Source: Ruminococcaceae bacterium UBA1691 (lineage in GTDB: Bacteria > Bacillota > Clostridia > Oscillospirales > Acutalibacteraceae). Taken from it: DNA of 5,621 nucleotides. The notes beneath the pieces were generated by a model, which saw only the letters and a list, made by a program, of their open reading frames with translations, searched no databases and was not told the origin of the DNA. This document shows positions 1 through 5,397 of this stretch, piece by piece; positions within the stretch are counted from its first letter, which is position 1, and every line of letters starts with the position of its first letter. The position numbers and the translations under genes are program-made. The stretch covers positions 1 to 5,621 of the forward strand of contig DCJV01000017.1 of assembly GCA_002320555.1 (NCBI GenBank), given 5' to 3'.

Positions 1-371
1 ACAAACCAGTCGAGAAACTGCATGGTGCGGAAATCCTTTGCCTCATAGGCCGCTTCATAAATGGTATGGATCAGGCTGGTGACATATTGCTCATGCGCAA
101 GGCCGGCCTTCAGGGGATCCATGTTTTCTTTGAGCACGGCGTCAGGCTGTGCGACCGCCTCAAAGGTGACTTTGGAATCGTTATTTTGCAGGTACTGGAC
201 CATCAACAGCGCGTGATCGCGCTCTTCCTGCGCCTGTACCTGATACCAGTTGGCAAATCCATTGAGGCCCTGTTCCACATAATAATTTGCAAAATGGAGA
301 TACAGGTAAGCCGAATATAACTCCTTATTGATCTGTGTGTTCAGTAATTGGGCAGTCTTTTCGTTCAACAT
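1..371 (-). CDS. ftnA: Ferritin, non-haem iron storage protein (partial, C-terminus outside window)
   Basis: The 123 visible codons read as a bacterial ferritin, which oxidises Fe(II) and stores the mineral inside a 24-subunit cytosolic shell. The N-terminus (MLNEKTAQLLNTQINKELYS) opens helix A. The ferroxidase ligands sit where E. coli FtnA has them: Glu17, Glu50 and His53 (in QAQEERDHA), and Glu94 (in AHEQY). The last visible residues, FLDWF, come just before the family's EQxxEE segment carrying the Gln127 and Glu130 ligands, which lie beyond the window. Ferritins are about 165-175 residues, so roughly 45 are missing. The start is fixed by AAAGGAG nine bases upstream. The gene is divergent from the tepA block and has its own extended -10 promoter. 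The absence of a haem-ligand methionine cannot be fully judged from a partial sequence, but similarity favours ferritin over bacterioferritin. The family call is very secure. Confidence 0.96.
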   Translation of the reverse strand, partial: MLNEKTAQLLNTQINKELYSAYLYLHFANYYVEQGLNGFANWYQVQAQEERDHALLMVQYLQNNDSKVTFEAVAQPDAVLKENMDPLKAGLAHEQYVTSLIHTIYEAAYEAKDFRTMQFLDWF

Positions 372-404
372 CACACGGTACTCCTTTCCAATGATACAAA
401 AATA

Positions 405-417
405 GTGATCCAATCAC
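405..417. repeat. Inverted repeat GTGAT-CCA-ATCAC at the ferritin transcription start
   Basis: A perfect 5-bp inverted repeat with a 3-base spacer lies at the predicted +1 region of the ferritin promoter, where a repressor operator could sit. The arms are short and it does not match the Fur 7-1-7 or PerR consensus. The operator role is only a possibility. Confidence 0.35.
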
Positions 418-423
418 ATATTC

Positions 424-451
424 ATTATAGCATTCGCTGTTTGAAATACAA
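424..451 (-). promoter_or_regulatory. Ferritin promoter, extended -10 type
   Basis: On the minus strand a perfect TATAAT (429-424) is preceded by TGC, giving the extended -10 motif TGnTATAAT. A weak -35 (TTGTAT, 451-446) lies 16 bp upstream; an extended -10 tolerates a poor -35. The predicted start is near 417, leaving a leader of about 46 nt with AAAGGAG before the ferritin ATG. The form is that of a vegetative sigma-A promoter. I see no convincing Fur or PerR box, although ferritin genes are often under such control. Confidence 0.7.
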
Positions 452-490
452 TATGACACAAAGACGAAAAGCGCGCGGAAAGAGAAATAA

Positions 491-504
491 TTTTCTGCAG
501 AAAA
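491..504. repeat. 14-bp perfect palindrome TTTTCTGCAGAAAA
   Basis: The sequence equals its own reverse complement over 14 bases. It lies between the two divergent promoters, about 40 bp upstream of the ferritin -35 and about 70 bp upstream of the tepA -35. This is a plausible site for a dimeric regulator acting on one or both genes, but I recognise no known consensus. The A/T outer runs raise the odds of chance symmetry. Confidence 0.45.
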
Positions 505-574
505 CCGGCTGTCGATTCCGTCTTTTTCCCTTTTTACCGATAAAAAGCAAGCTGTTTCAGCATTGATTGTATAG

Positions 575-603
575 TTGCTCTCCCCCCAAAAAACTGGTAT
601 AAT
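575..603 (+). promoter_or_regulatory. Promoter of the tepA block, extended -10 type
   Basis: A perfect TATAAT at 598-603 is preceded by TGG, again an extended -10, with TTGCTC at 575-580 as a -35 at the ideal 17-bp spacing. The predicted transcription start is near 610, giving a leader of about 100 nt before tepA. It looks like a housekeeping sigma-A promoter rather than a sporulation-sigma one. Without clear terminators downstream it may serve tepA, ylzJ and possibly uppP and ftsK. Confidence 0.72.
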
Positions 604-616
604 AAACCGTCAGGCA

Positions 617-685
617 TTTTCCGCAAAGCCGTCCGGCTTTCGTTTGTGATAACCCTTTCATTTTCGGGCAAAATAGCACGGAAAA
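617..685 (+). other. Possible structured tepA leader (three nested stems)
   Basis: Within the predicted leader, TTTTCCG (617-623) can pair with CGGAAAA (679-685). They enclose a 6-bp hairpin AAAGCC-gtcc-GGCTTT (625-640) and a 5-bp hairpin ATTTT-cgggc-AAAAT (660-674), an arrangement like a small three-way junction. The ribosome site (695-701) lies just outside. The stems are short and match no RNA family I recognise, so chance pairing is quite possible. Confidence 0.25.
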
Positions 686-710
686 CAGCAACGGAAGGGA
701 GCCTTTCATC

Positions 711-1487
711 ATGAAGGAAGCAAAGCAGGCAACAGCCTTTACCACTGAGCAGCCTCCGCTTTCCGCCCCGGGGCCGGAGCAGGAAAGCGCGGACGGAAAT
801 TCCGGGAACAGCGGCCAGGTGCAGGACGATATCCATCAAATTATCGAGACCGGTTCGATTACGGTGGATAAAAACGGCCATTATATCCACTGCCTGACCA
901 TCATCGGCCAGATCGAGGGGCACTATATTCTGCCGCCTCAAAATAAGACGACCAAGTATGAGCATGTGATCCCGCAGCTCGTCGCCATCGAGGAGAGTAA
1001 GGACATCGAAGGGCTGCTCATCATTCTCAACACCGTCGGCGGCGATATCGAGGCGGGGCTTGCCATCGCGGAGCTGATCGCCGGAATGAAAAAGCCGACT
1101 GTTTCGCTCGTGCTCGGCGGCGGCCATTCTATCGGTGTGCCACTGGCGGTTTCGGCAAAGCGGTCGTTTATCGTGCCGTCTGCCACGATGACCATCCATC
1201 CTGTGCGCATGAACGGGCTTGTCATTGGTGTACCGCAGACGCTGTCTTATTTTGATAAGATGCAGGAGCGAATTGTCCGCTTTGTCTGTGAAAATTCCAA
1301 TATCACGTCTGATGAATTCCGCCGCCTGATGATGGAGACGGGGGAGCTGATGATGGATGTCGGCACGGTATTAAACGGGGAGGATGCCGTCAAGGAGGGG
1401 CTCATTGATTCGCTCGGCGGCTTATCGGACGCAATGGACTGCCTGTACGGCCTCATTGAGCAGGAGAGAAAAGAGGGTGGACAATAA
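711..1487 (+). CDS. tepA: ClpP-fold serine peptidase, TepA/YmfB (translocation-enhancing protein) family
   Basis: This 258-residue protein has the ClpP/crotonase fold of the TepA (B. subtilis YmfB) family. The first ~45 residues are polar, low in complexity and without a signal peptide, so a cytosolic location is likely. The ClpP-like core runs from about residue 50 to 238. The oxyanion strand is NTVGGDIEAG (107-116), the nucleophile is Ser140 in LGGGHSIG, the catalytic His is His163 in TIHPVR, and Asp216 in MMDVGTVL fits the third triad member, followed by the typical EDAVKEGLIDSLGG. The triad therefore looks intact. The B. subtilis homologue has been linked to protein export and to degradation of small acid-soluble spore proteins during spore outgrowth. 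Here the substrate is unknown. The start is supported by AAGGGAG nine bases upstream, and ylzJ follows after one base, as in Bacillus. It is distinct from housekeeping ClpP, which is shorter (about 195 residues) and paired with a ClpX/ClpC unfoldase. Confidence 0.93.
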   Translation: MKEAKQATAFTTEQPPLSAPGPEQESADGNSGNSGQVQDDIHQIIETGSITVDKNGHYIHCLTIIGQIEGHYILPPQNKTTKYEHVIPQLVAIEESKDIEGLLIILNTVGGDIEAGLAIAELIAGMKKPTVSLVLGGGHSIGVPLAVSAKRSFIVPSATMTIHPVRMNGLVIGVPQTLSYFDKMQERIVRFVCENSNITSDEFRRLMMETGELMMDVGTVLNGEDAVKEGLIDSLGGLSDAMDCLYGLIEQERKEGGQ

Positions 1488-1488
1488 T

Positions 1489-1698
1489 ATGCTTCACACC
1501 ATCATTTCCGAATCCGATATCTTCCCGCCAGAGCCAATTGTCCGCCCGGCGTTTTATCCGCGCGGCTGCGGGGGCGTTGAATGCACTAAAGGGCCGGATG
1601 GCCCGGTCATCCAGAGTCTGATCTCAACGAATCCGTTTGACTATCTCGATCCCAGCCTTGCGCCGGGAAGCGTTTACCGCGCGGGGCGAAAGGCATGA
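1489..1698 (+). CDS. ylzJ: YlzJ-like family protein, function unknown
   Basis: This small protein has 69 residues. The start is the ATG one base after the tepA stop, preceded by GAGGGTGG at 1473-1480. The open frame extends further upstream, but only inside tepA, so that extension is not used here. The C-terminal half carries the family signature STNPFDYLDPSLAPGS (46-61), which matches the YlzJ-like proteins encoded between tepA and spoIIIE in Bacillus. The N-terminal half starts with a short hydrophobic strand (LHTII) and is proline-rich, with Cys27 and Cys32 in RGCGGVEC. There is no signal peptide or membrane segment. The function is not known. Tight coupling to tepA (1-nt gap, shared transcript) suggests co-expression and perhaps a partner role, which is inference. 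Family membership is well supported by both motif and position. Confidence 0.88.
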   Translation: MLHTIISESDIFPPEPIVRPAFYPRGCGGVECTKGPDGPVIQSLISTNPFDYLDPSLAPGSVYRAGRKA

Positions 1699-1723
1699 AA
1701 CTGAATATAATGCCCTTCTGCCC
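1684..1723 (+). other. Imperfect stem-loop over the ylzJ stop codon
   Basis: GGGC (1684-1687) and GGCAT (1692-1696) can pair with ATGCC (1710-1714) and GCCC (1720-1723). Partial pairing across the internal loop gives about 12 pairs with one bulge and one mismatch around a 13-nt loop. A second small hairpin, CCGTC-atgag-GACGG, overlaps it at 1722-1736. Neither is followed by a U-tract, so this is not a classic intrinsic terminator. Partial termination or mRNA processing between ylzJ and uppP is possible. Confidence 0.3.
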
Positions 1724-1767
1724 GTCATGAGGACGGCGCGGAAAGGATACATATAAAGCAAGCCTTA

Positions 1768-1779
1768 TCATTATAATGA
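1768..1779. promoter_or_regulatory. 12-bp palindrome with a TATAAT box upstream of uppP
   Basis: TCATTATAATGA is a perfect palindrome containing TATAAT (1772-1777), with no good -35 at 16-18 bp (TACATA at 18 bp is the best). If used as a -10, transcription would start near 1784, on top of the uppP ribosome site GGAGGG (1784-1789), leaving an unusually short leader. The run TATAATGAAT is identical to that of the ferritin -10 region. It could be a weak promoter, an operator-like site or chance in an AT-rich gap. Confidence 0.3.
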
Positions 1780-1798
1780 ATTTGGAGGGACAGTTCAG

Positions 1799-2671
1799 AT
1801 GACGGTTCTCAAAGCGATCATCCTCGGCATTGTGCAGGGGATCACCGAATTTTTGCCGATTTCGAGCAGCGGGCATCTTTCGCTCGCGCAGCATTTTTTA
1901 CATACCAGCGGGGAAGGCTCCCTTTTCTTTTCCGTCATGCTCCACATGGGTACACTACTCGCCGTTTTCCTGGTGTATTATAAGACGATCTGGAAGCTTG
2001 TTGTGGCGCTGTTTTCCATGCTGCGGGATATTTTTACGGGAAAATTTAAGTGGAAGCAGATGGATGCAACGCAGCACATGCTCGTGATGTTCGTCATCTC
2101 CTGTGTGCCGCTGCTGCTTTTGCTCCTGCCGGTCGGCGGCGGGCGTAGTCTCATGGACGCTGTCGGCGGCCTGGCGGAGGACAGCGACATCATGGTCGAG
2201 GGCTTCTGCTTCCTCTTCACGGCCTTCCTGCTCCTGTTTGGCACCTGGCGGTATAACCATCGCAAAACGCATGATCAGGTGGAGGGGAGAGACGCAGTAG
2301 CGGTCGGCCTTGCGCAGATGCTTGCCGCCAGCCTGCCCGGCGTATCCCGCTCCGGTTCAACGATCGCTACCGGTATGATGTGCGGCGTCAACCGCGACTA
2401 TATGGTGCAGTATTCCTTTATCCTCGGCATCCCGGCCATCCTCGCGGCCAACCTGATGGAATTCAAGGACGCCATCGCATCCCCGGAGCCGATCGAATGG
2501 ATCTATGTCATCATCGGCGTTGTCGTCGCGGCGGGCGTCGGCGTGGCTGCGATCAAGGCGCTTGAGTGGCTCGTCAAGAAGGATAAATTCAAATTCTTCG
2601 GCTATTATTGCCTCGTGCTCGGCACGGCGGTGGTGATCTTCAGCGCGCTCGAATACGCTGGGATCGTTTGA
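1799..2671 (+). CDS. uppP: Undecaprenyl-diphosphatase UppP (BacA family)
   Basis: This integral membrane phosphatase dephosphorylates undecaprenyl diphosphate to undecaprenyl phosphate, the lipid carrier for peptidoglycan and other envelope polymers; overexpression of the family gives bacitracin resistance. The 290-residue length is close to family norm (about 265-290). Both signature segments are intact: the N-terminal re-entrant loop with Gln13xxxGlu17 and FLPISSSGHL (18-27, His26), and PGVSRSGSTI (180-189) with the essential Arg184. His49 lies in the LHMGTLLAV helix. Hydrophobic helices lie near 43-61, 63-76, 93-111, 132-149, 204-221, 234-253 and 267-288. A somewhat long polar stretch (112-131, GGGRSLMDAVGGLAEDSD) separates two helices. 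GGAGGG eight bases before the ATG fixes the start. The gene sits between ylzJ and ftsK, a position not occupied by uppP in B. subtilis. Confidence 0.97.
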   Translation: MTVLKAIILGIVQGITEFLPISSSGHLSLAQHFLHTSGEGSLFFSVMLHMGTLLAVFLVYYKTIWKLVVALFSMLRDIFTGKFKWKQMDATQHMLVMFVISCVPLLLLLLPVGGGRSLMDAVGGLAEDSDIMVEGFCFLFTAFLLLFGTWRYNHRKTHDQVEGRDAVAVGLAQMLAASLPGVSRSGSTIATGMMCGVNRDYMVQYSFILGIPAILAANLMEFKDAIASPEPIEWIYVIIGVVVAAGVGVAAIKALEWLVKKDKFKFFGYYCLVLGTAVVIFSALEYAGIV

Positions 2672-2759
2672 CCGGAGGGGCTAGGGATCAAATCAATCAT
2701 ACACTTTGTTTCAATAACGGCATTTAGGGCTGAAAGCGCCACTGCTTTAAGCCCTCCGG
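2672..2759 (+). promoter_or_regulatory. Mutually exclusive stems in the uppP-ftsK gap
   Basis: A good hairpin occupies 2726-2755: AGGGCT, a g/a mismatch, then AAAGC, a GCCACT loop and the complementary arms GCTTT and AGCCCT. Its 3' arm and the next four bases (AGCCCTCCGG, 2750-2759) can instead pair with CCGGAGGGGCT (2672-2682), directly after the uppP stop, over ten pairs with a single bulged G. The ftsK ribosome site (2764-2769) begins 4 nt after the alternative stem. There is no U-tract, so a terminator is unlikely. A translational or processing control element is possible but unproven. Confidence 0.35.
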
Positions 2760-2763
2760 GCCG

Positions 2764-2769
2764 AAAGGA
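2764..2769 (+). promoter_or_regulatory. Ribosome binding site that sets the ftsK start
   Basis: AAAGGA lies 11 nt upstream of the ATG at 2781, a slightly long but workable spacing. The in-frame ATG at 2769 overlaps this site and has no purine-rich sequence at a usable distance before it, so 2781 is the better start. Confidence 0.65.
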
Positions 2770-2780
2770 TGTTTATCGCA

Positions 2781-5324
2781 ATGGCCAGTCAGACGAAAAA
2801 AAAGCCCTCTGCGGCAAATAAAAAAGCTGGCGCCAGCGGGAAAGGAAAGCCAAAAACCGGCTCCCGACAGTCTGCGAAGGCGCGTCAGGCGGAGGAGGAG
2901 CGCCGCCTCAGGCGCGCCGGGCAGCGCGACGGCATTTTACTCCTGTTTCTCGCCGTGTTTCTGTTCTGCCTCGCTGTCGTTCCAGGGCAGAGCCTGTGGA
3001 GCGAGGTGCAGGGATTTTTGCTGGGCGTGTTCGGCTGGTGCGTGTTTTTGTGGATCGGCCTGCTGGTTTATTTTGCCGCGCTGCTGTTTCTTCGCCGTGT
3101 GCAGAAGCCGCAGATCGTGCGCGGCATGCAGCTTGCCATTTTGATCCTGCTGCTGAGCAGCGCGTTACATATTCTTAGCCACGATACCGTGGGCGCGGGC
3201 TGGGTGGAAGATTTGAAGGACGCCTACGCTCTCGGCTTCAGCGGCGTGGGCGGAGGGGTGGTCGGCGCGTCGTTAGGCGGTATTCTGCTCTTTTTTGGAA
3301 AAGCGCCCGCTGCTGTGACGGTGATTCTATTGATACTCGTCGACCTGACGCTGCTGTTTTGGCCCAAGATTGCGGCGCGATTGCAGGAGCGTGAGGAAAA
3401 TCCCCGCCCGCCGCGGGAGAAGTGTATCCGGGAGCCGGAGGAGCCGATGGAGGCCTCCGTCAAAACACCGGAACGGGCGCAGGCCTTCCTGCCGCTTGCT
3501 CGCCGGGAGAAAAAGCGCCGCCAGCCCTTGAAAAAGGGCTTCGATCCGGATGTCCCGCTCGACATGTTGGGCTCCACAGCTCCGCTGCCCGATCTGCCGC
3601 CTGAGATCTTTGGGACGGGCACGCAGGAGTCGAAGGACGGGCCTTCTTCGGAGGATGAGGCTTCCGTAGAGGGAGCGCAGGTGGAAGTGTTTCCCGCTGC
3701 ACAGGATCAGGTACAGCAGCCATCCTTTGCGCTTGATGACATCATCCGCAAGGCGGCAAAGCCCGTGGCAACCACCACTGCACGTGAGGATCCCACACCC
3801 CGCGCGCGGGAAAACGGCGCGGATTATGCGCTGCCGCCCTATGATTGCCTGGAAAAACCGCAGATCATTGATTCCTTCAACTACAGCGAGGAGCTGAAGG
3901 CGAACGCTCGCAAACTCGTCGACACGCTGAAAAGCTTCGGCGTGGAGACAAAAATCGTGGATATCAGCCGCGGCCCTGCCGTTACGCGCTACGAATTACA
4001 GCCTTCTGCGGGCGTGCGTATCAACCGCATCTCCAATCTTGCGGACGATATCGCCCTGAACCTTGCAGCCTCCGGCGTGCGAATCGAAGCGCCAATCCCG
4101 AACAAGGCTGCCGTGGGTATTGAAATCCCGAACCGCACGCGCACCATGGTAACGCTGCGCGAGATCATCGAAACGCCCGTCTTTCTGCAGGCGAAAAGCA
4201 AGCTGAACGTTGCCCTCGGCAAGGATATCGCGGGCAACATCACCTGCGCGGACCTTGCCAAGATGCCCCATCTGCTCATCGCGGGCACTACGGGCTCCGG
4301 CAAATCCGTCTGCCTGAACTCAATGATCGTCAGCATCCTCTATAACGCGCGCCCCGATGAGGTAAAGCTTCTCATGATCGACCCGAAGAAGGTCGAGCTG
4401 AGCATCTATAACGGCATTCCGCATCTGCTGGTGCCCGTCGTGTCCGATCCGCGCAAGGCGGCGGGCGCGCTCGGCTGGGCGGTGACGGAGATGCTCAACC
4501 GCTATAAGCTCTTCGCGGACAATAACGTGCGAGATATGGCGGGCTACAATAAGCTCTGCAAAAAGGATCCGGAGAAAAAGCCGCTGCCGAGCGTCGTCAT
4601 TTTCATTGACGAACTGTCCGACCTGATGATGGCCGCTCCCAATGAGGTGGAGGATTCCATCTGCCGCCTCGCCCAGATGGCGCGTGCGGCGGGCATGCAT
4701 TTGGTGATTGCCACGCAGCGCCCATCCGTCGACGTGATCACCGGTATCATCAAGGCAAATATCCCGAGCCGGATCGCACTGTCCGTCTCCTCGCAGGTGG
4801 ATTCGCGCACGATCCTCGATATGACCGGCGCAGAAAAGCTGCTCGGCAATGGCGATATGCTCTTCAGCCCCGTCGGCATTTCCAAGCCCGTGCGCATCCA
4901 GGGCTGCTTCCTCTCCGACAGTGAGGTAGAATCGGTCGTGGACTTCATCAAGGGGCAGGAAAAGGCTGATTACGACGACGAGGTCATCCAGGAGATCGAC
5001 CGGCAGGCCGCCGCGGAGAAGAAAAAGGGCGGCGGCGCAGCAGAGGGTGAGGGCGGTGAGGATTCCGACGAGATGCTTCCAAAGGCCATCGAGGTGGTCG
5101 TGGAGGCGCAGATGGCCTCCACCACGCTCCTGCAAAGAAGGCTGCGTTTGGGATATGCGCGCGCGGCCCGTTTGGTGGACGAGCTGGAGTCGCGCGGCAT
5201 CGTCGGCCCGTTTGAGGGCAGCAAGCCGCGCAAGGTGCTCATCTCCAAGCAGCAGTGGCTGGAGATGAACGCGATGTCGGATGATATTCCGGCGGTACAG
5301 GCCGAGGATGATTCAGAAGAATAG
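2781..5324 (+). CDS. ftsK: Membrane-anchored DNA translocase FtsK/SpoIIIE
   Basis: This septal ATP-driven DNA pump moves chromosomal DNA across the closing division or sporulation septum. It has 847 residues, versus about 790 in B. subtilis SpoIIIE. A very basic tail (1-50) precedes four or five membrane helices (about 51-69, 78-103, 115-133, 148-170, 177-194). A charged, proline-rich linker runs to about 345. The alpha domain starts near 360 (SFNYSEELKANARKLVDTLK), and the RecA-like beta motor has Walker A GTTGSGKS with Lys508 and Walker B VVIFIDE with Asp610/Glu611. The conserved PSRIALSVSSQVDSRTILDM segment and IATQRPSVDV follow. A glu/gly-rich hinge leads to the winged-helix gamma domain (about 763-826), which in this family reads oriented DNA motifs. 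All parts are intact. An extra four codons upstream (ATG at 2769) are possible but have no ribosome site. Adjacency to tepA-ylzJ favours orthology with SpoIIIE. Whether it serves division, sporulation or both cannot be told from sequence. Confidence 0.97.
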   Translation: MASQTKKKPSAANKKAGASGKGKPKTGSRQSAKARQAEEERRLRRAGQRDGILLLFLAVFLFCLAVVPGQSLWSEVQGFLLGVFGWCVFLWIGLLVYFAALLFLRRVQKPQIVRGMQLAILILLLSSALHILSHDTVGAGWVEDLKDAYALGFSGVGGGVVGASLGGILLFFGKAPAAVTVILLILVDLTLLFWPKIAARLQEREENPRPPREKCIREPEEPMEASVKTPERAQAFLPLARREKKRRQPLKKGFDPDVPLDMLGSTAPLPDLPPEIFGTGTQESKDGPSSEDEASVEGAQVEVFPAAQDQVQQPSFALDDIIRKAAKPVATTTAREDPTPRARENGADYALPPYDCLEKPQIIDSFNYSEELKANARKLVDTLKSFGVETKIVDISRGPAVTRYELQPSAGVRINRISNLADDIALNLAASGVRIEAPIPNKAAVGIEIPNRTRTMVTLREIIETPVFLQAKSKLNVALGKDIAGNITCADLAKMPHLLIAGTTGSGKSVCLNSMIVSILYNARPDEVKLLMIDPKKVELSIYNGIPHLLVPVVSDPRKAAGALGWAVTEMLNRYKLFADNNVRDMAGYNKLCKKDPEKKPLPSVVIFIDELSDLMMAAPNEVEDSICRLAQMARAAGMHLVIATQRPSVDVITGIIKANIPSRIALSVSSQVDSRTILDMTGAEKLLGNGDMLFSPVGISKPVRIQGCFLSDSEVESVVDFIKGQEKADYDDEVIQEIDRQAAAEKKKGGGAAEGEGGEDSDEMLPKAIEVVVEAQMASTTLLQRRLRLGYARAARLVDELESRGIVGPFEGSKPRKVLISKQQWLEMNAMSDDIPAVQAEDDSEE

Positions 5325-5328
5325 GAGG

Positions 5329-5363
5329 AGATACAGCCCGCTTGAAAAAAGGGGGCTGTATCT
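5329..5363 (+). terminator. Long stem-loop after ftsK, probable terminator
   Basis: AGATACAGCCC (5329-5339) pairs perfectly with GGGCTGTATCT (5353-5363), an 11-bp stem with a 13-nt loop (GCTTGAAAAAAGG) in which CTT and AAG can add three more pairs. It begins 4 nt after the ftsK stop. The 3' flank is TACAAATATAAAA, not a U-run, so intrinsic termination may be weak. It may equally protect the 3' end or be a processing site. Its place between functionally unrelated genes favours an operon end. Confidence 0.6.
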
Positions 5364-5397
5364 ACAAATATAAAATCCAGACAATGGGGGAATCTCT

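Larger units (their letters stand above)
372..710. other. Divergent intergenic region between ferritin and tepA
   Basis: This 339-bp stretch is AT-richer than its flanks and contains no credible gene. It holds a leftward extended -10 promoter for ferritin (424-451), a rightward extended -10 promoter for tepA (575-603), a 5-3-5 inverted repeat near the ferritin transcription start (405-417), a 14-bp perfect palindrome at 491-504, a CTTTTT/AAAAAG inverted repeat at 530-547, and a roughly 100-nt tepA leader with several small stems. Short open frames across it lack ribosome sites and family resemblance. Confidence 0.8.

Noticed and set aside
66..320. 84-codon plus-strand open frame
   Set aside because: It is antisense to the ferritin gene, whose ferroxidase residues make the minus-strand reading certain.
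530..547. CTTTTT-accgat-AAAAAG inverted repeat as a terminator or operator
   Set aside because: It is an A/T-only stem apart from one pair, lies upstream of both genes and ends no transcript that I can identify.
534..1199. 221-codon open frame on the minus strand opposite tepA
   Set aside because: It overlaps a well-supported ClpP-fold gene, is rich in His/Arg/Asp as antisense frames of GC-rich genes are, has no ribosome site that I can see, and resembles no family I know.
2769..2780. Upstream ATG start for ftsK adding MFIA
   Set aside because: This ATG overlaps the AAAGGA site and has no ribosome site of its own. Start 2781 is preferred, though the four-residue difference is not critical.
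4320..5135. 271-codon open frame on the minus strand opposite ftsK
   Set aside because: It lies wholly inside the FtsK motor and hinge coding region. Its His/Asp/Leu/Arg-rich composition is typical of an antisense shadow.
5342..5374. Promoter for the discoidin gene (TTGAAA with TATAAA or TACAAA)
   Set aside because: The spacings are 21 bp and 15 bp, both outside the normal range, and the -35 falls in the loop of a hairpin. I could not support it as a promoter.
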